Assembly: GCA_013314735.1 (NCBI GenBank)
Contig: JABUFD010000001.1
Span: 1,054,001-1,118,000 of the forward strand
Length of the DNA stretch: 64,000 bases
From: Anaerolineae bacterium
Lineage (GTDB): Bacteria > Chloroflexota > Anaerolineae > Anaerolineales > Anaerolineaceae
Direction: 5' to 3'
In this document: positions 55,040 through 64,000 of the stretch, piece by piece
How the letters are laid out: each line of letters begins with the position of its first letter
How positions within the stretch are numbered: position 1 is the stretch's first letter
The notes under the pieces: generated by a model
Seen by the model: only the letters and a program-made list of their open reading frames with translations
Told to the model about the DNA's origin: nothing
Database searches by the model: none
Position numbers and translations under genes: made by a program

Positions 55040-56623
55040 ATGACCTACCTGGCAACGCATGAAGATCTGGCGGTATTGCATAACGATGCGATCAAGCGAT
55101 TCGAAGAGAAACGCAAATCACCAGACTTCAAATTACAAATATCCGATGAATTAAAATCACCGACTCCCAAAGAAGTCCGTGTTGTTTTACGAAACAGTGG
55201 AGTTATTGATCCGCTGGACATCTGTGAATACATTGCCAAAGATGGCTACCTGGCGATCGCCAAAGTGCTATCCTCAATGACCCCTGAAGAGGTGATTGAG
55301 GAAGTTCTTGCTTCAGGATTACGTGGTCGTGGTGGTGCGGGTTTTCCTGCGGGGTTAAAATGGCGCTTTGCGCGCCACGCGAAAACCGAACCCAAGTACA
55401 TGATTTGCAATGCGGATGAGGGCGATCCCGGCGCATTTATGAACCGGATGCTGCTGGAAACAGATCCGCATTCCGTCATTGAAGGCATGACAATTGCAGC
55501 CTTTGCCGCTGGCTCCAACCAGGGTTTCGTATATTGCCGTGCGGAGTATCCAACCGCAGTGAAAACCATGATCCATGCCATTGACCAGGCTCGCGAAATG
55601 GGACTGCTTGGAAAGAATATCCTTGGCAGCGGGTTCGATTTCGATATGGAATTGCGAATGGGTGCGGGTGCGTTCGTGTGCGGTGAAGAAACAGCACTGA
55701 TGTCATCAATTGAAGGCAAGCGTGGTGAACCACGCCCAAGACCTCCATTCCCCGCCCAATCCGGTTTGTGGGCCAAACCAACCAATGTCAACAATGTCGA
55801 AACCTACGGAAATGTCCCTCAAATTATTCTCAAGGGTGCACAATGGTATGCATCAATGGGAACTGAAAAATGCAAGGGTTCAAAAACGTTTGCGTTGGCT
55901 GGTGACTTAAACAATCCCGGTCTGATTGAAGTACCGTTTGGCATCACATTGCGGGAAATCATCTATGATATCGGCGGAGGGATTAAAGGTGATAAAGCCT
56001 TCAAGGCCATCCAGACAGGCGGTCCGATGGGTGGATGTCTCCCTGCATCCATGCTCGATCTTTCTGTTGAGTATGAAACACTCACTGCAGCTGGATCAAT
56101 CATGGGATCGGGTGGTCTCATTGTGATGGATGAAGATACCTGTATGGTCGATATCGCCCGATTCTTTATGGATTTCACCCAGGATGAGTCCTGCGGCAAG
56201 TGTGTTCCATGCCGCGTTGGCACCCGCCGGATTCTGGAAATCCTGACCAGAATCTGTGAAGGAGAAGGGCGTGAAGGTGATATTGAACTGTTGGAAACCC
56301 TCTGCCGCGAGATCCGCCAGGACAGCCTGTGTGGATTGGGACAGGGTGCGCCGAATCCAATCGTAAGCATCCTGCAACACTTCCGCGAAGAGTACGAAAT
56401 TCATATTCGCGAAAAGCGCTGTCCTTCAAAGGTCTGCAAAGCACTGATCACGTATTCGATCGATGCCGAAAATTGCACAGGTTGTACACTGTGCGCCAGG
56501 AATTGTCCTGTCAATGCGATCACGGGGGAGCGGAAACAGGTCCATGTGATTGATCCTGACATTTGCACCCGCTGTGGCATCTGTTATTCGGTCTGCAACT
56601 TTGACGCAGTCGAAATTAACTGA
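55040..56623 (+). CDS. hoxF: NuoF/HoxF/HydB-like flavin subunit with C-terminal 2[4Fe-4S] domain
   Basis: 527 residues. [16 protein letters not shown] is the NADH/FMN-binding loop near residue 95; [15 protein letters not shown] near 385 binds a [4Fe-4S] cluster; the C-terminal 60 residues add a two-cluster ferredoxin ([12 protein letters not shown] and [11 protein letters not shown]). Classical NuoF and HoxF lack that ferredoxin tail; HydB of bifurcating hydrogenases and HndC have it. The usual N-terminal thioredoxin-like domain of HydB is reduced to about 60 residues here. It oxidises or reduces NAD(H) for the hydrogenase complex. Confidence 0.9.
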   Translation: MTYLATHEDLAVLHNDAIKRFEEKRKSPDFKLQISDELKSPTPKEVRVVLRNSGVIDPLDICEYIAKDGYLAIAKVLSSMTPEEVIEEVLASGLRGRGGAGFPAGLKWRFARHAKTEPKYMICNADEGDPGAFMNRMLLETDPHSVIEGMTIAAFAAGSNQGFVYCRAEYPTAVKTMIHAIDQAREMGLLGKNILGSGFDFDMELRMGAGAFVCGEETALMSSIEGKRGEPRPRPPFPAQSGLWAKPTNVNNVETYGNVPQIILKGAQWYASMGTEKCKGSKTFALAGDLNNPGLIEVPFGITLREIIYDIGGGIKGDKAFKAIQTGGPMGGCLPASMLDLSVEYETLTAAGSIMGSGGLIVMDEDTCMVDIARFFMDFTQDESCGKCVPCRVGTRRILEILTRICEGEGREGDIELLETLCREIRQDSLCGLGQGAPNPIVSILQHFREEYEIHIREKRCPSKVCKALITYSIDAENCTGCTLCARNCPVNAITGERKQVHVIDPDICTRCGICYSVCNFDAVEIN

Positions 56624-56661
56624 TCCTCGGGATATTAAGATTGCAGAATGGAGAGAAAATA

Positions 56662-58632
56662 ATGGTTCATCTTACGATTGATGGAAAGCACATCGAGGTT
56701 CCGGAGGGAACAACGGTATTGCGTGCCGCACAACAGGCCGGCATACATATCCCAACATTATGCGACCACCCACATTTGACACCGTATGGCGGTTGCCGCC
56801 TTTGCCTGGTCGATGTGAAAGGTGCACGTACGTTACAACCCTCATGCACACTTCCTGCGACCGAGGGTCTTGAGGTTACCACCGTAAACGAGCAGATTAG
56901 CGATGCCCGAAAATTCGTTTTATCAATGATATTTTCCGAACGAAATCACTTCTGCCCGTATTGCCAGGTTAGTGGGGGTGACTGTGAACTTCAGAACGCC
57001 GCCTATGAGCAGGGCATGACACACTGGATGATTCAGCCCAACTGGAATACTTACAAGGTTGATGCATCCAATCCATATTTCAGTTATGAGGCGAATCGCT
57101 GTATTTTGTGCCGGCGTTGTGTACGAACCTGCCAGGAATTGGTCGGGAACTTCACCCTTGGCGTTGAGCAACGCGGTGCAGCCAGTATCCTGGTCGCCGA
57201 TCTGGGTGTACCGTTAGGCGAATCAACCTGCGTTTCCTGTGGCATGTGTGTGCAGAATTGCCCCACTGGCGCAATGATGGATCGCAGGGCAGCATATCGA
57301 GGACTGAGTGCGGATGCCGAAACCATCAAAACGATCTGCACAGGTTGCTCGGTTGGATGCGGCATCGAGGTAACCATCCGCGACAATAACATCATTGCCA
57401 TTAATGGTGATTATGACTCACCTGTTAATCAAGGTGTGATCTGCAAAATCGGACGTTGGCAATCCCTCGAAGCGATGGATTCTGGCGTAGCGGTGAAAAC
57501 CCCCATGATTCGGAAAAATGGTGAGTTGGTGTCCGCATCATGGGAAGAAGCCCTTGCCTTTGCTTCGAAAGCCATCGACACCACCCGCCAATCGCTGGCA
57601 GCTCTGGCTTCGAGTTCCTTGAGCGTCGAAACCCTGTACGCATTCAAAAAGTTGTTCGTTGATGGACTTGCTATCCAATCGGTCAGCGCCTCTGAAATGG
57701 GAAAGTATACCAACGCCCAAAAGTCACTCGCGGTAACAAATGGGGTTTTTGAAGGCCACCTGTCTGCACTTAACAACGCAGATTGCGTGGTTACCATCGG
57801 TGAAGATTTGATCCACCAACACGAAGTCGTAGGTTTTATGATCAAGCGCAACTTGCCGAAAGGTACTGCGCTGATTTGTGTCGATACAGATGGCAGTGCC
57901 TATGGAAATCTCCCCAACTCAGTGATCAAAATCAACCCCGGTACCGAACAGCAATTGGTCAAAGGTTTGATTGCCGGTATGGTCAAATTAGGCGTGAAGT
58001 CTTGTGCCTGTGATGGATGCAAGAATCCGGACCAGGTTGTACAGGATGCAGCCAATGCAACAGGTGTTGAATCCACCCTGATTCTGGATGCCGCTTACAT
58101 ACTTGGAAATGCACAATCGCCTGTCATCGTTTACGGTTCAACGGTAACATCAGATGTGGATGCCAGTACCCTGACAACGATAAAATGCCTCTCAGATATG
58201 ATCAGCGCTGAGATGATTTCTGTCAAAGGAAACGCAAACTCAGTCGCCAGTGCCCAGTTTGGTCTGGATCAACCAGTAGATATGCACACTGCGAAAGCCG
58301 CGGTTATTGTTCTGGGTGATAAGCAACCCTGTGATGAACTGCTTAATGCGGTCAGTAAAGTGAACACGAAAATTGTGTTCTCAGCATACCAGAATGCACT
58401 GGTTGAAACCGCGGATGTGGTATTCCCTGTCAACAACTGGGCCGAAGAAGAAGGACACTTCATCAACATGGATGGCACAGTTCAAAAGCGCAGTCAAATA
58501 TTGGCTGCCAATGGTCAGGGAAAAGCTTCTGCCCAAGCGATACATGATCTTGCCGCGCAGTTGGGTTTTTCCATTGATGATCACTGGATGGAAGCGCTGC
58601 AAAGCACACCAGCCAGTGTGACTATTGCCTGA
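56662..58632 (+). CDS. NuoG/HydA-like multi-cluster iron-sulfur subunit
   Basis: 656 residues, much longer than HoxU (about 240). Order: N-terminal [2Fe-2S] ferredoxin (Cys in LCDHPHLTPYGGCRLC), His-Cys motif (HFCPYC, then GDC), two [4Fe-4S] motifs (CILCRRCVRTC, CVSCGMCVQNC), then CTGCSVGCGIEV, the cluster site of the molybdopterin-oxidoreductase domain. About 400 further residues resemble NuoG, without an evident Mo-ligand Cys or Sec. An extra CACDGC motif occurs near residue 453. The ATG at 56662 has GGAGAG upstream; the TTG at 56641 is less likely. It links the flavin subunits to the NiFe module. Confidence 0.85.
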   Translation: MVHLTIDGKHIEVPEGTTVLRAAQQAGIHIPTLCDHPHLTPYGGCRLCLVDVKGARTLQPSCTLPATEGLEVTTVNEQISDARKFVLSMIFSERNHFCPYCQVSGGDCELQNAAYEQGMTHWMIQPNWNTYKVDASNPYFSYEANRCILCRRCVRTCQELVGNFTLGVEQRGAASILVADLGVPLGESTCVSCGMCVQNCPTGAMMDRRAAYRGLSADAETIKTICTGCSVGCGIEVTIRDNNIIAINGDYDSPVNQGVICKIGRWQSLEAMDSGVAVKTPMIRKNGELVSASWEEALAFASKAIDTTRQSLAALASSSLSVETLYAFKKLFVDGLAIQSVSASEMGKYTNAQKSLAVTNGVFEGHLSALNNADCVVTIGEDLIHQHEVVGFMIKRNLPKGTALICVDTDGSAYGNLPNSVIKINPGTEQQLVKGLIAGMVKLGVKSCACDGCKNPDQVVQDAANATGVESTLILDAAYILGNAQSPVIVYGSTVTSDVDASTLTTIKCLSDMISAEMISVKGNANSVASAQFGLDQPVDMHTAKAAVIVLGDKQPCDELLNAVSKVNTKIVFSAYQNALVETADVVFPVNNWAEEEGHFINMDGTVQKRSQILAANGQGKASAQAIHDLAAQLGFSIDDHWMEALQSTPASVTIA

Positions 58633-58646
58633 AAAGGAGTATCAAC

Positions 58647-59189
58647 ATGACAAAACCGAAAGTTGCTTCAGATTGGTTGGCAGGATGTTCAGGATGCCAC
58701 ATGTCCTTACTCGACATGGACGAACGCCTGCTGGATATCATCGACCTTGTAGATCTGCGCGCCACCCCGATTACTGACCTCAAACACCCTGATAAAGATG
58801 GTGTCGATGTCGGTATTCTGGAAGGCGGCATTAATAATTCAGCAAATCTTGCTGTCGCGAAAATGATGCGTGAACGTTGCAAAATCCTGGTTGCACTCGG
58901 CGATTGTGCTGTTTTTGGTGGGGTCCCCGCAATGCGTAATTTCTTTGACCTCGACGAAACCGTACGCTATGTCTATACGCAAACCATGTCCATGGACAAA
59001 GAGGCAATTGTCCCGAAAGACCCGGAACTCGCTGTTCCTCAACGTGTCCAGGCACTCAGCGAAGTCATCAAAGTGGATGTGTTTGTTCCGGGTTGCCCAC
59101 CCAGCCCCGATGCGATCTATCATGTGCTGAGTGAATTGGCGCAGGGACGTTTACCGAACCTGACAGGCAATTTATTGGACTGGCACTAG
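58647..59189 (+). CDS. hoxY: NiFe hydrogenase small subunit
   Basis: 180 residues, the compact small subunit of group 3 cytoplasmic hydrogenases. GCSGCH near residue 14, LGDCAVFGG near 88 and VPGCPPSPD near 150 supply four Cys for the proximal [4Fe-4S] cluster. It lacks the Tat signal and the additional clusters of membrane-bound enzymes. It lies 14 bases after the NuoG-like gene with AAGGAG upstream. Confidence 0.93.
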   Translation: MTKPKVASDWLAGCSGCHMSLLDMDERLLDIIDLVDLRATPITDLKHPDKDGVDVGILEGGINNSANLAVAKMMRERCKILVALGDCAVFGGVPAMRNFFDLDETVRYVYTQTMSMDKEAIVPKDPELAVPQRVQALSEVIKVDVFVPGCPPSPDAIYHVLSELAQGRLPNLTGNLLDWH

Positions 59190-59200
59190 AAAAGGACTGA

Positions 59201-60631
59201 ATGAAAATGGCAACACAAAAAATCACTATTGAACCCGTAACACGGATTGAAGGACATGCTAAGATCACAGTCCACATGAAGGAAGACGGCAATGTCGAAC
59301 ATGCCTACCTTCATATCAATGAATTCCGCGGCTTTGAAAAATTCTGCGAAGGGCGAATGCTTCAGGAAATGGCGTACATTACTCCACGCATATGCGGTAT
59401 TTGCCCCATTAGCCACCATTTGGCAGCTGCCAAGGCAACCGACGCGGTCCTCGGCATGAATCCGCCCCGCCCCGCCAGGCTGCTACGCGAATTGATGCAC
59501 ATGGGCCAGATTATTCAGAGCCATGGCATGCACTTTTTTGAATTAGCCGGTCCAGACCTGATCCTTGGTTTTGACAGCGATCCCGCAACCCGCAATGTTG
59601 TTGGTTTGGTTCAGGCAAATGCAGACCTGACGGTCAAAGCAGTGCGCTTGCGTAAATTCGGTCAGGAAATTATCTCTACCCTCGGCGGTCGCCGCATCCA
59701 CCCCACCTTCGTCGTGCCCGGCGGTGTCAATAAAACTCTTTCCATCACGGAAAGAGATCAACTCCTGAGCACCATCGATGAAATGGTGGAAACGACCCAG
59801 ATCGGTATTCAGATTATGAAGGATTGGGCAGCCCAATACAAAGAAGACATCGATAGATTTGCCGTATTTCCGACAGGCTACCTTGGTCTTGTTACACCAG
59901 AAAATGCCTGGGAGATGTACGATGGGGATATCCGTTTACTGGGACAGGATGGGCAGCAACTGGAGAAATTCCAGGGAGCCAATTACCTGGATTTCATCGC
60001 GGAACATGTTGAGAATTGGTCATACCTCAAATTCCCCTACTACAAACCAATGGGTTGGCCAAATGGCTCTTACCGCGTTGGCCCATTGGGACGCCTCAAC
60101 ACCGTGGATAAAATCGATACTCCGCTTGCCAATGCAGAGCTGCAATACTTCAAACAGATCAACAATGGTAAACCGGTTGAGAATACCCTGTATTACCACC
60201 TTGCAAGAATGATTGAAGTGCTGGCCGCAGTGGAACAAGCCCATGTATTGCTGAATGATCCTGACATTACCAGCACAGATATTCTCGATAACCGCAAAAA
60301 TCCCCAGGGCGAGGGTGTCGGTGTAATCGAAGCGCCGCGCGGCACCTTGATCCATCACTATGTAGCTGACGAAGATGAGAAACTCACTAAGGTAAATTTA
60401 ATCGTGTCTACGGGCCATAATAACTATGCCATGAGCCATTCGGTCGACATGGTTGCCAAGGAATATATCAATGGCAAAGAAGTCACCGAGGGTTTGCTGA
60501 ACAGGGTGGAAGCTGCTGTAAGGGCGCACGACCCTTGCCTGTCCTGCTCAACGCATGCGGTTGGACAGATGCCAATCGAAATTGCATTCATTGATGCCAA
60601 CGGAAACATGATTAATTCAATCCAACGGTAA
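59201..60631 (+). CDS. hoxH: NiFe hydrogenase large subunit
   Basis: 476 residues. The two nickel motifs are intact: RICGICPISHH (L1) near residue 63 and DPCLSCSTH (L2) near 444. After the L2 His come 24 residues (AVGQMPIEI onward) that maturation proteases remove from other large subunits; no such protease gene is in the window. Sequence pattern and operon place it with group 3 soluble NAD-linked hydrogenases, near 3d. AAAGGA stands before the ATG; residue 3 is an alternative start. Confidence 0.95.
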   Translation: MKMATQKITIEPVTRIEGHAKITVHMKEDGNVEHAYLHINEFRGFEKFCEGRMLQEMAYITPRICGICPISHHLAAAKATDAVLGMNPPRPARLLRELMHMGQIIQSHGMHFFELAGPDLILGFDSDPATRNVVGLVQANADLTVKAVRLRKFGQEIISTLGGRRIHPTFVVPGGVNKTLSITERDQLLSTIDEMVETTQIGIQIMKDWAAQYKEDIDRFAVFPTGYLGLVTPENAWEMYDGDIRLLGQDGQQLEKFQGANYLDFIAEHVENWSYLKFPYYKPMGWPNGSYRVGPLGRLNTVDKIDTPLANAELQYFKQINNGKPVENTLYYHLARMIEVLAAVEQAHVLLNDPDITSTDILDNRKNPQGEGVGVIEAPRGTLIHHYVADEDEKLTKVNLIVSTGHNNYAMSHSVDMVAKEYINGKEVTEGLLNRVEAAVRAHDPCLSCSTHAVGQMPIEIAFIDANGNMINSIQR

Positions 60632-60651
60632 CAGACTCAGAGGCAACAGAT

Positions 60652-60685
60652 AACACCGGATTCCTTATGTGAATCCGGTGTTTTT
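60652..60685 (+). terminator. Rho-independent terminator of the hydrogenase operon
   Basis: A 12-bp perfect stem (60652-60663 with 60671-60682), seven-base loop, T run through 60685. Confidence 0.88.
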
Positions 60686-60761
60686 GTAGTGCGAAGGATG
60701 CTTTTTTGGTACAATACTTTCGATTCTTTCTTTAAAAGGCAAAATAATCGAGCATAGTATT

Positions 60762-61373
60762 ATGAAGGACACTCCTTTAGAGATCAATAATCATTTTGCT
60801 TATATGAATTCGGTTTCCTTCCGAGTAGCAAACACTATGGGAATATTGTGCCATACAATTGGTGAAGTCGATCTAAAGCCTATTCTGGAGAAGTCCATCC
60901 ACTCTCTCAATGAGAAAGGTGTGGTGGCTGGTTTGATCAGCAAATATGAGGAGAATGGTTCTATCTCAGCAATGTGGCGTGAACCAGCCAGCTTGATGGA
61001 GTACCCAGCCAATTCCAGCCATGACGGCCTATCGGCATCGCTTCTCACCCCCCTCCTGCGTGATTTGGAAATCCACATGCTGCAGATTGTTTTCCTCGAT
61101 ATGGGGCAACTTCCGCAACCGATGATTGATTATGGAAGTCAGGACACCGTTGTCTTTATTGCTCCTGATGCCAACCCCCAGGTTCTACAGCAACTTTCAC
61201 CTGAATTATTACAGGTCAACCTTTTGGTCAGCCTGAGTGCAGATGCTACAACTTGGCTTCCTCGTCAAATCAAAAGGGATATGCCCTTAATGATAGAAAT
61301 GGATGCCTATGCGCAATGCTCGAGCGGGTGGGATGCCTGGATCGAATGGCTGTGCGCCTCCTGCCTATCCTGA
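60762..61373 (+). CDS. Hypothetical protein, 203 residues
   Basis: No family recognised. It is a soluble alpha/beta protein with no signal or membrane segment. Four Cys are scattered (near residues 30, 188, 199, 201) without a cluster-like spacing except the last pair. The hydrogenase protease GxGN motif is absent. It follows the hydrogenase terminator and may have its own promoter (TACAAT at 60710-60715). Its position beside the hydrogenase operon may be meaningful or accidental. Confidence 0.6.
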   Translation: MKDTPLEINNHFAYMNSVSFRVANTMGILCHTIGEVDLKPILEKSIHSLNEKGVVAGLISKYEENGSISAMWREPASLMEYPANSSHDGLSASLLTPLLRDLEIHMLQIVFLDMGQLPQPMIDYGSQDTVVFIAPDANPQVLQQLSPELLQVNLLVSLSADATTWLPRQIKRDMPLMIEMDAYAQCSSGWDAWIEWLCASCLS

Positions 61374-61391
61374 TTTGTGGCGGTTTGTTTC

Positions 61392-62246
61392 TCAATAAAA
61401 ATTGGGGATAAAGGTTTGATCTTCCATCGGCGGACGTATATAGTGTTCATTTTCCTGCCGAGGCGGTAACTTGATCGATTGGGGGGTTAAGTCGGTATAA
61501 GGAATCTGCTCCAGCAGGTGTCTGACGCAATTCAACCTTGCCCGTCGTTTATCATCAGCATTGACCACCCACCAGGGACACTGCTTGGTATCCGTATAGG
61601 CAAACATCTCATCTTTTGCTTTGGAAAAATCAACCCAGTGGCTTCTTGCCGCCAGATCCATATCACTCAATTTCCAGCGTTTTGTCGGATCGTCAATCCT
61701 CGCCTGGAATCGCTTTTCCTGTTCTTCATCACTGACACTAAACCAATACTTGATCAACCGAATTCCTGAGCGGACAATCATACGTTCGAATTGCGGACAT
61801 GCCCGGAAAAAATCCTCAACATCTTCTTGTGTACAAAAACCCATTACCCGTTCGACCCCGCTGCGGTTGTACCATGAGCGATCAAAAAAAACAATCTCCC
61901 CAAAGGTCGGGAAATGGGCAACATATCGTTGAAAATACCATTGTCCACGTTCCCGGTCAGAAGGTTTCGGCAGGGCAGCTACTCTTGCATATCGCGGATT
62001 CAAGCATTCGGTGATTGCCTTGATCGCTCCCCCCTTCCCGGCGGCATCACGTCCCTCAAAAATAACAATTGCCCGATCATTGTTGGCTCTCATCCATTCC
62101 TGCATTTTTACCAGTTCAATTTGCAGTCGGCTCATTTCTTCTTCATAAAACTTCTTTTTTACTTTTTTGCCACTGCCCCCATTGGCAGAAAGTTTTCCCG
62201 ATTGGATTTCTTTTTGATCATCTTCCAGTTTCTCAGTGTTTCCCAT
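61392..62246 (-). CDS. ppk2: Polyphosphate kinase 2 family protein
   Basis: 284 residues. IFEGRDAAGKGGAIK is the Walker A region, FFDRSWYNRSGVERVMGF the Walker B and lid blocks of PPK2. PPK2 enzymes use polyphosphate to phosphorylate nucleotides or the reverse. GGAGG stands before the ATG at 62246; the open frame to 62339 has no support. One domain only, so class I or III by length. Its neighbours give no functional link. Confidence 0.92.
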   Translation of the reverse strand: MGNTEKLEDDQKEIQSGKLSANGGSGKKVKKKFYEEEMSRLQIELVKMQEWMRANNDRAIVIFEGRDAAGKGGAIKAITECLNPRYARVAALPKPSDRERGQWYFQRYVAHFPTFGEIVFFDRSWYNRSGVERVMGFCTQEDVEDFFRACPQFERMIVRSGIRLIKYWFSVSDEEQEKRFQARIDDPTKRWKLSDMDLAARSHWVDFSKAKDEMFAYTDTKQCPWWVVNADDKRRARLNCVRHLLEQIPYTDLTPQSIKLPPRQENEHYIRPPMEDQTFIPNFY

Positions 62247-62392
62247 GGTCAGGCCTCCAGGTTGGTTAATAGCATCATTTCCAGGATTCATTCGATCGAT
62301 TATTGATAAGTGTGAGGTATGGTTATTCTTATTATACAAAAATATGTAGCTTTAACTGCATAACAAATAACCTCACTCAAGAGGGTAAACAA

Positions 62393-62423
62393 AAACACGC
62401 CCTTCGAACGGAAGGGCGTGTTT
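62393..62423 (-). terminator. Rho-independent terminator of rpoC
   Basis: A 13-bp perfect stem (62393-62405 with 62411-62423), five-base loop, and on the minus strand a T-rich tract after it. It lies 16 bases past the rpoC stop. Confidence 0.88.
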
Positions 62424-62438
62424 ATCCTGTTTAATAAC

Positions 62439-64000
62439 TCAGTCACCTGTGGGTGTATTGATACCGGATTTCTCCAACGCAATTCGCAAGGATTCATCTT
62501 CAAACCGGCCAGGCACAAAACCGGTGCCGGCAGGAATCAATTTCCCAATGATCACATTCTCCTTCAAGCCATACAAAGGATCAGCACTCGATGCAATCGA
62601 TGCGCCGGCAAGAACTTTGATGGTGTGTTGGAACGAAGAAGCTGATAACCAGCTATCAGTGCTAAGTGATGCCTTTGTGACACCCAACAGCACATCTTCG
62701 TATTGAATCAAGGCTTTTCCTTCAGCAACCAGGCGCTCATTGACCTCGTTCAATTCCATGCGGTCGATCAGGTCATCGGGCAGGTAGGCAGAATCACCTT
62801 GTTCAGTGACTATTGCCCGTCCAAGCATCTTGCGAATGATTACCTCAAAATGCTTGTCATTAATATTCTGGCCCTGGGCACGATAAACAGCCTGGATTTC
62901 GCCCATCAAATACAACTGGCAAGCTTCACGCCCACGGATCTCGAGTACTTTGTGCGGGTTGAGCGAACCTTCGGTGATCTGCGCGCCTGCTTCAATGTTC
63001 TCCCCATCACGCACCAGCAGCCTGGCAGTGGAAGGGATTTCGTATTCGCGGGAGTCATGCTCGTCATAAGATACGATCACTTTTCCGGGTTCCACCCGTA
63101 CCCGTCCAGCATGTTGACTCGTGATTGTCAGAGCTTCCTGTTCGGCAAGTATCGCATTAACCTCAATCTGGGCTTCATCCTTCACTTTCACATCCCAGCC
63201 ATCGGGAATTTCGAAGACATCACTGACCAGTTTGCTGAAATCGACGTGAACGATGCGCTGGTCACTGTAACGGTCTGATTGCATAATGCTGACCTTGCCC
63301 GGAATCTCGCTGATCAGGGCTTCGCCTTTCGGCGTTCGCCGTGCCTCAAACAACTCTTCAACACGGGGCAAACCAGTTGTGATATCGCCGCCAGCTGCAA
63401 CACCCCCGGTATGGAAGGTACGCAGTGTCAGTTGGGTACCAGGCTCACCAATTGATTGAGCGGCAACGGTACCCACAGCAGCGCCAAGTTCCACATCACG
63501 CCCACGGCCCAAATCCAAGCCGTAGCACATCTGACATAAGCCATGTTTGGCTTCACAAGTTAAAGAAGAGCGAACAAACACCTGGTCAATACCAGCGTTT
63601 GTGATTTTGCGGATCAGTTTCCGATCCAGAAGATCGTTTCGCTCGCCCAAAATCTCACCAGTAGCAGGATCGACAACCGTCCCAGCGAGGCGCCGCCCAT
63701 ACAGACGGGTTCCCAGCGATTGACCTGCCACATTATCCGCCTTGCGGATGAAAATACCCTCATTGGTTCCACAGTCCTCCTCGTTGATGATGAGGTCCTG
63801 GGCGATATCAACGAGGCGGCGGGTCAGGTAACCAGCGTCAGCAGTACGCAGTGCGGTGTCCGCCAGACCTTTACGAGAGCCATGCGTGGAAATGAAGTAT
63901 TCCAACGCGGTCAAGCCTTCGCGGAAGTTTGAACGAATTGGCAGAAGGATAATCCGCCCTGAGGGATCAGCCATCAAACCGCGCATCCCTGCCAACTGGG
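62439..64000 (-). CDS. rpoC: RNA polymerase beta-prime subunit, C-terminal part
   Basis: About 520 residues of the C-terminal part; the gene continues beyond base 64000. [14 protein letters not shown] at the window edge and [32 protein letters not shown] are bridge- and trigger-loop sequences; [13 protein letters not shown] carries Cys ligands of the second zinc site, and [19 protein letters not shown] the conserved trigger-loop end. The C-terminal portion has a beta-prime insert before the final SFQHT and [17 protein letters not shown] blocks. It is followed by a strong terminator. Confidence 0.97.
   Translation of the reverse strand, partial: QLAGMRGLMADPSGRIILLPIRSNFREGLTALEYFISTHGSRKGLADTALRTADAGYLTRRLVDIAQDLIINEEDCGTNEGIFIRKADNVAGQSLGTRLYGRRLAGTVVDPATGEILGERNDLLDRKLIRKITNAGIDQVFVRSSLTCEAKHGLCQMCYGLDLGRGRDVELGAAVGTVAAQSIGEPGTQLTLRTFHTGGVAAGGDITTGLPRVEELFEARRTPKGEALISEIPGKVSIMQSDRYSDQRIVHVDFSKLVSDVFEIPDGWDVKVKDEAQIEVNAILAEQEALTITSQHAGRVRVEPGKVIVSYDEHDSREYEIPSTARLLVRDGENIEAGAQITEGSLNPHKVLEIRGREACQLYLMGEIQAVYRAQGQNINDKHFEVIIRKMLGRAIVTEQGDSAYLPDDLIDRMELNEVNERLVAEGKALIQYEDVLLGVTKASLSTDSWLSASSFQHTIKVLAGASIASSADPLYGLKENVIIGKLIPAGTGFVPGRFEDESLRIALEKSGINTPTGD

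Noticed and set aside
55246-55794. A 182-codon open frame on the minus strand
   Set aside because: Antisense to the NuoF-like gene; no motif or ribosome site.

Overview
The window looks like a chromosomal segment of an anaerobic bacterium, most probably an uncultured member of Anaerolineae (Chloroflexota). The clues are indirect: a MurA with Asp in place of the catalytic Cys, several large GT-C-like membrane proteins, DUF3048 and DUF4349 lipoproteins, a fused E1 alpha-beta dehydrogenase, and a complex-I-like NiFe hydrogenase. The phylum assignment is inference; no rRNA is present. Coding density is high. No gap exceeds 300 bases; the longest gene-free stretches are 54222-54498 (277 bases) and 44326-44549 (224 bases). 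I saw no insertion sequence, prophage, CRISPR array or origin.

Layout. 1-1758 (+): end of a two-cluster iron-sulfur subunit and a DAO-type flavoprotein. 1823-4412 (-): phosphofructokinase and a sulfatase. 4516-7960 (+): URO-D-like protein, Old-Yellow-Enzyme-like reductase and methyltransferase. 8087-17413 (-): a long co-directional run with a small protein, tyrS, OsmC, tsaD, an M24 peptidase, a membrane protein and three large multi-pass membrane proteins. 17584-19378: murA (+) facing trxA (-) across a shared hairpin. 19572-26005: an alpha-glucoside cassette (GH31, beta-phosphoglucomutase, GH65 phosphorylase, LacI regulator with a perfect palindrome upstream of it). 26065-28050 (-): another GT-C-like protein.

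28256-39515 (-) is a nine-gene run: class II aldolase, PHP protein, a long medium-chain dehydrogenase related to sorbose-1-phosphate reductase, a 1-phosphofructokinase-like kinase, a DUF89 phosphatase, an SrlD-like dehydrogenase, a DeoR regulator and the E1/E2 subunits of an acetoin/pyruvate-type dehydrogenase. Four-base ATGA overlaps tie the first part together. It reads as a catabolic route for a ketose or hexitol phosphate and is the best candidate here for an uncharacterised pathway.

39646-49505 holds relA/spoT, an MFS transporter, a GH25 lysozyme-like protein, a lone receiver protein, two lipoproteins, a phosphoesterase and a second sulfatase. 49728-52808 (+) has a small membrane protein, galT, a ThuA-like protein and a Gfo/Idh/MocA oxidoreductase. 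52850-54221 (-) is hisS followed by its own tRNA-His gene and a terminator. 54499-60631 (+) is a five-gene operon for a soluble NAD-linked NiFe hydrogenase whose flavin and iron-sulfur subunits look like those of electron-bifurcating hydrogenases. The window ends with an unrecognised 203-residue protein, a PPK2 kinase and the 3' half of rpoC.

Together the genes suggest a fermenter of carbohydrates, including sulfated and alpha-linked sugars, that balances redox through hydrogen.
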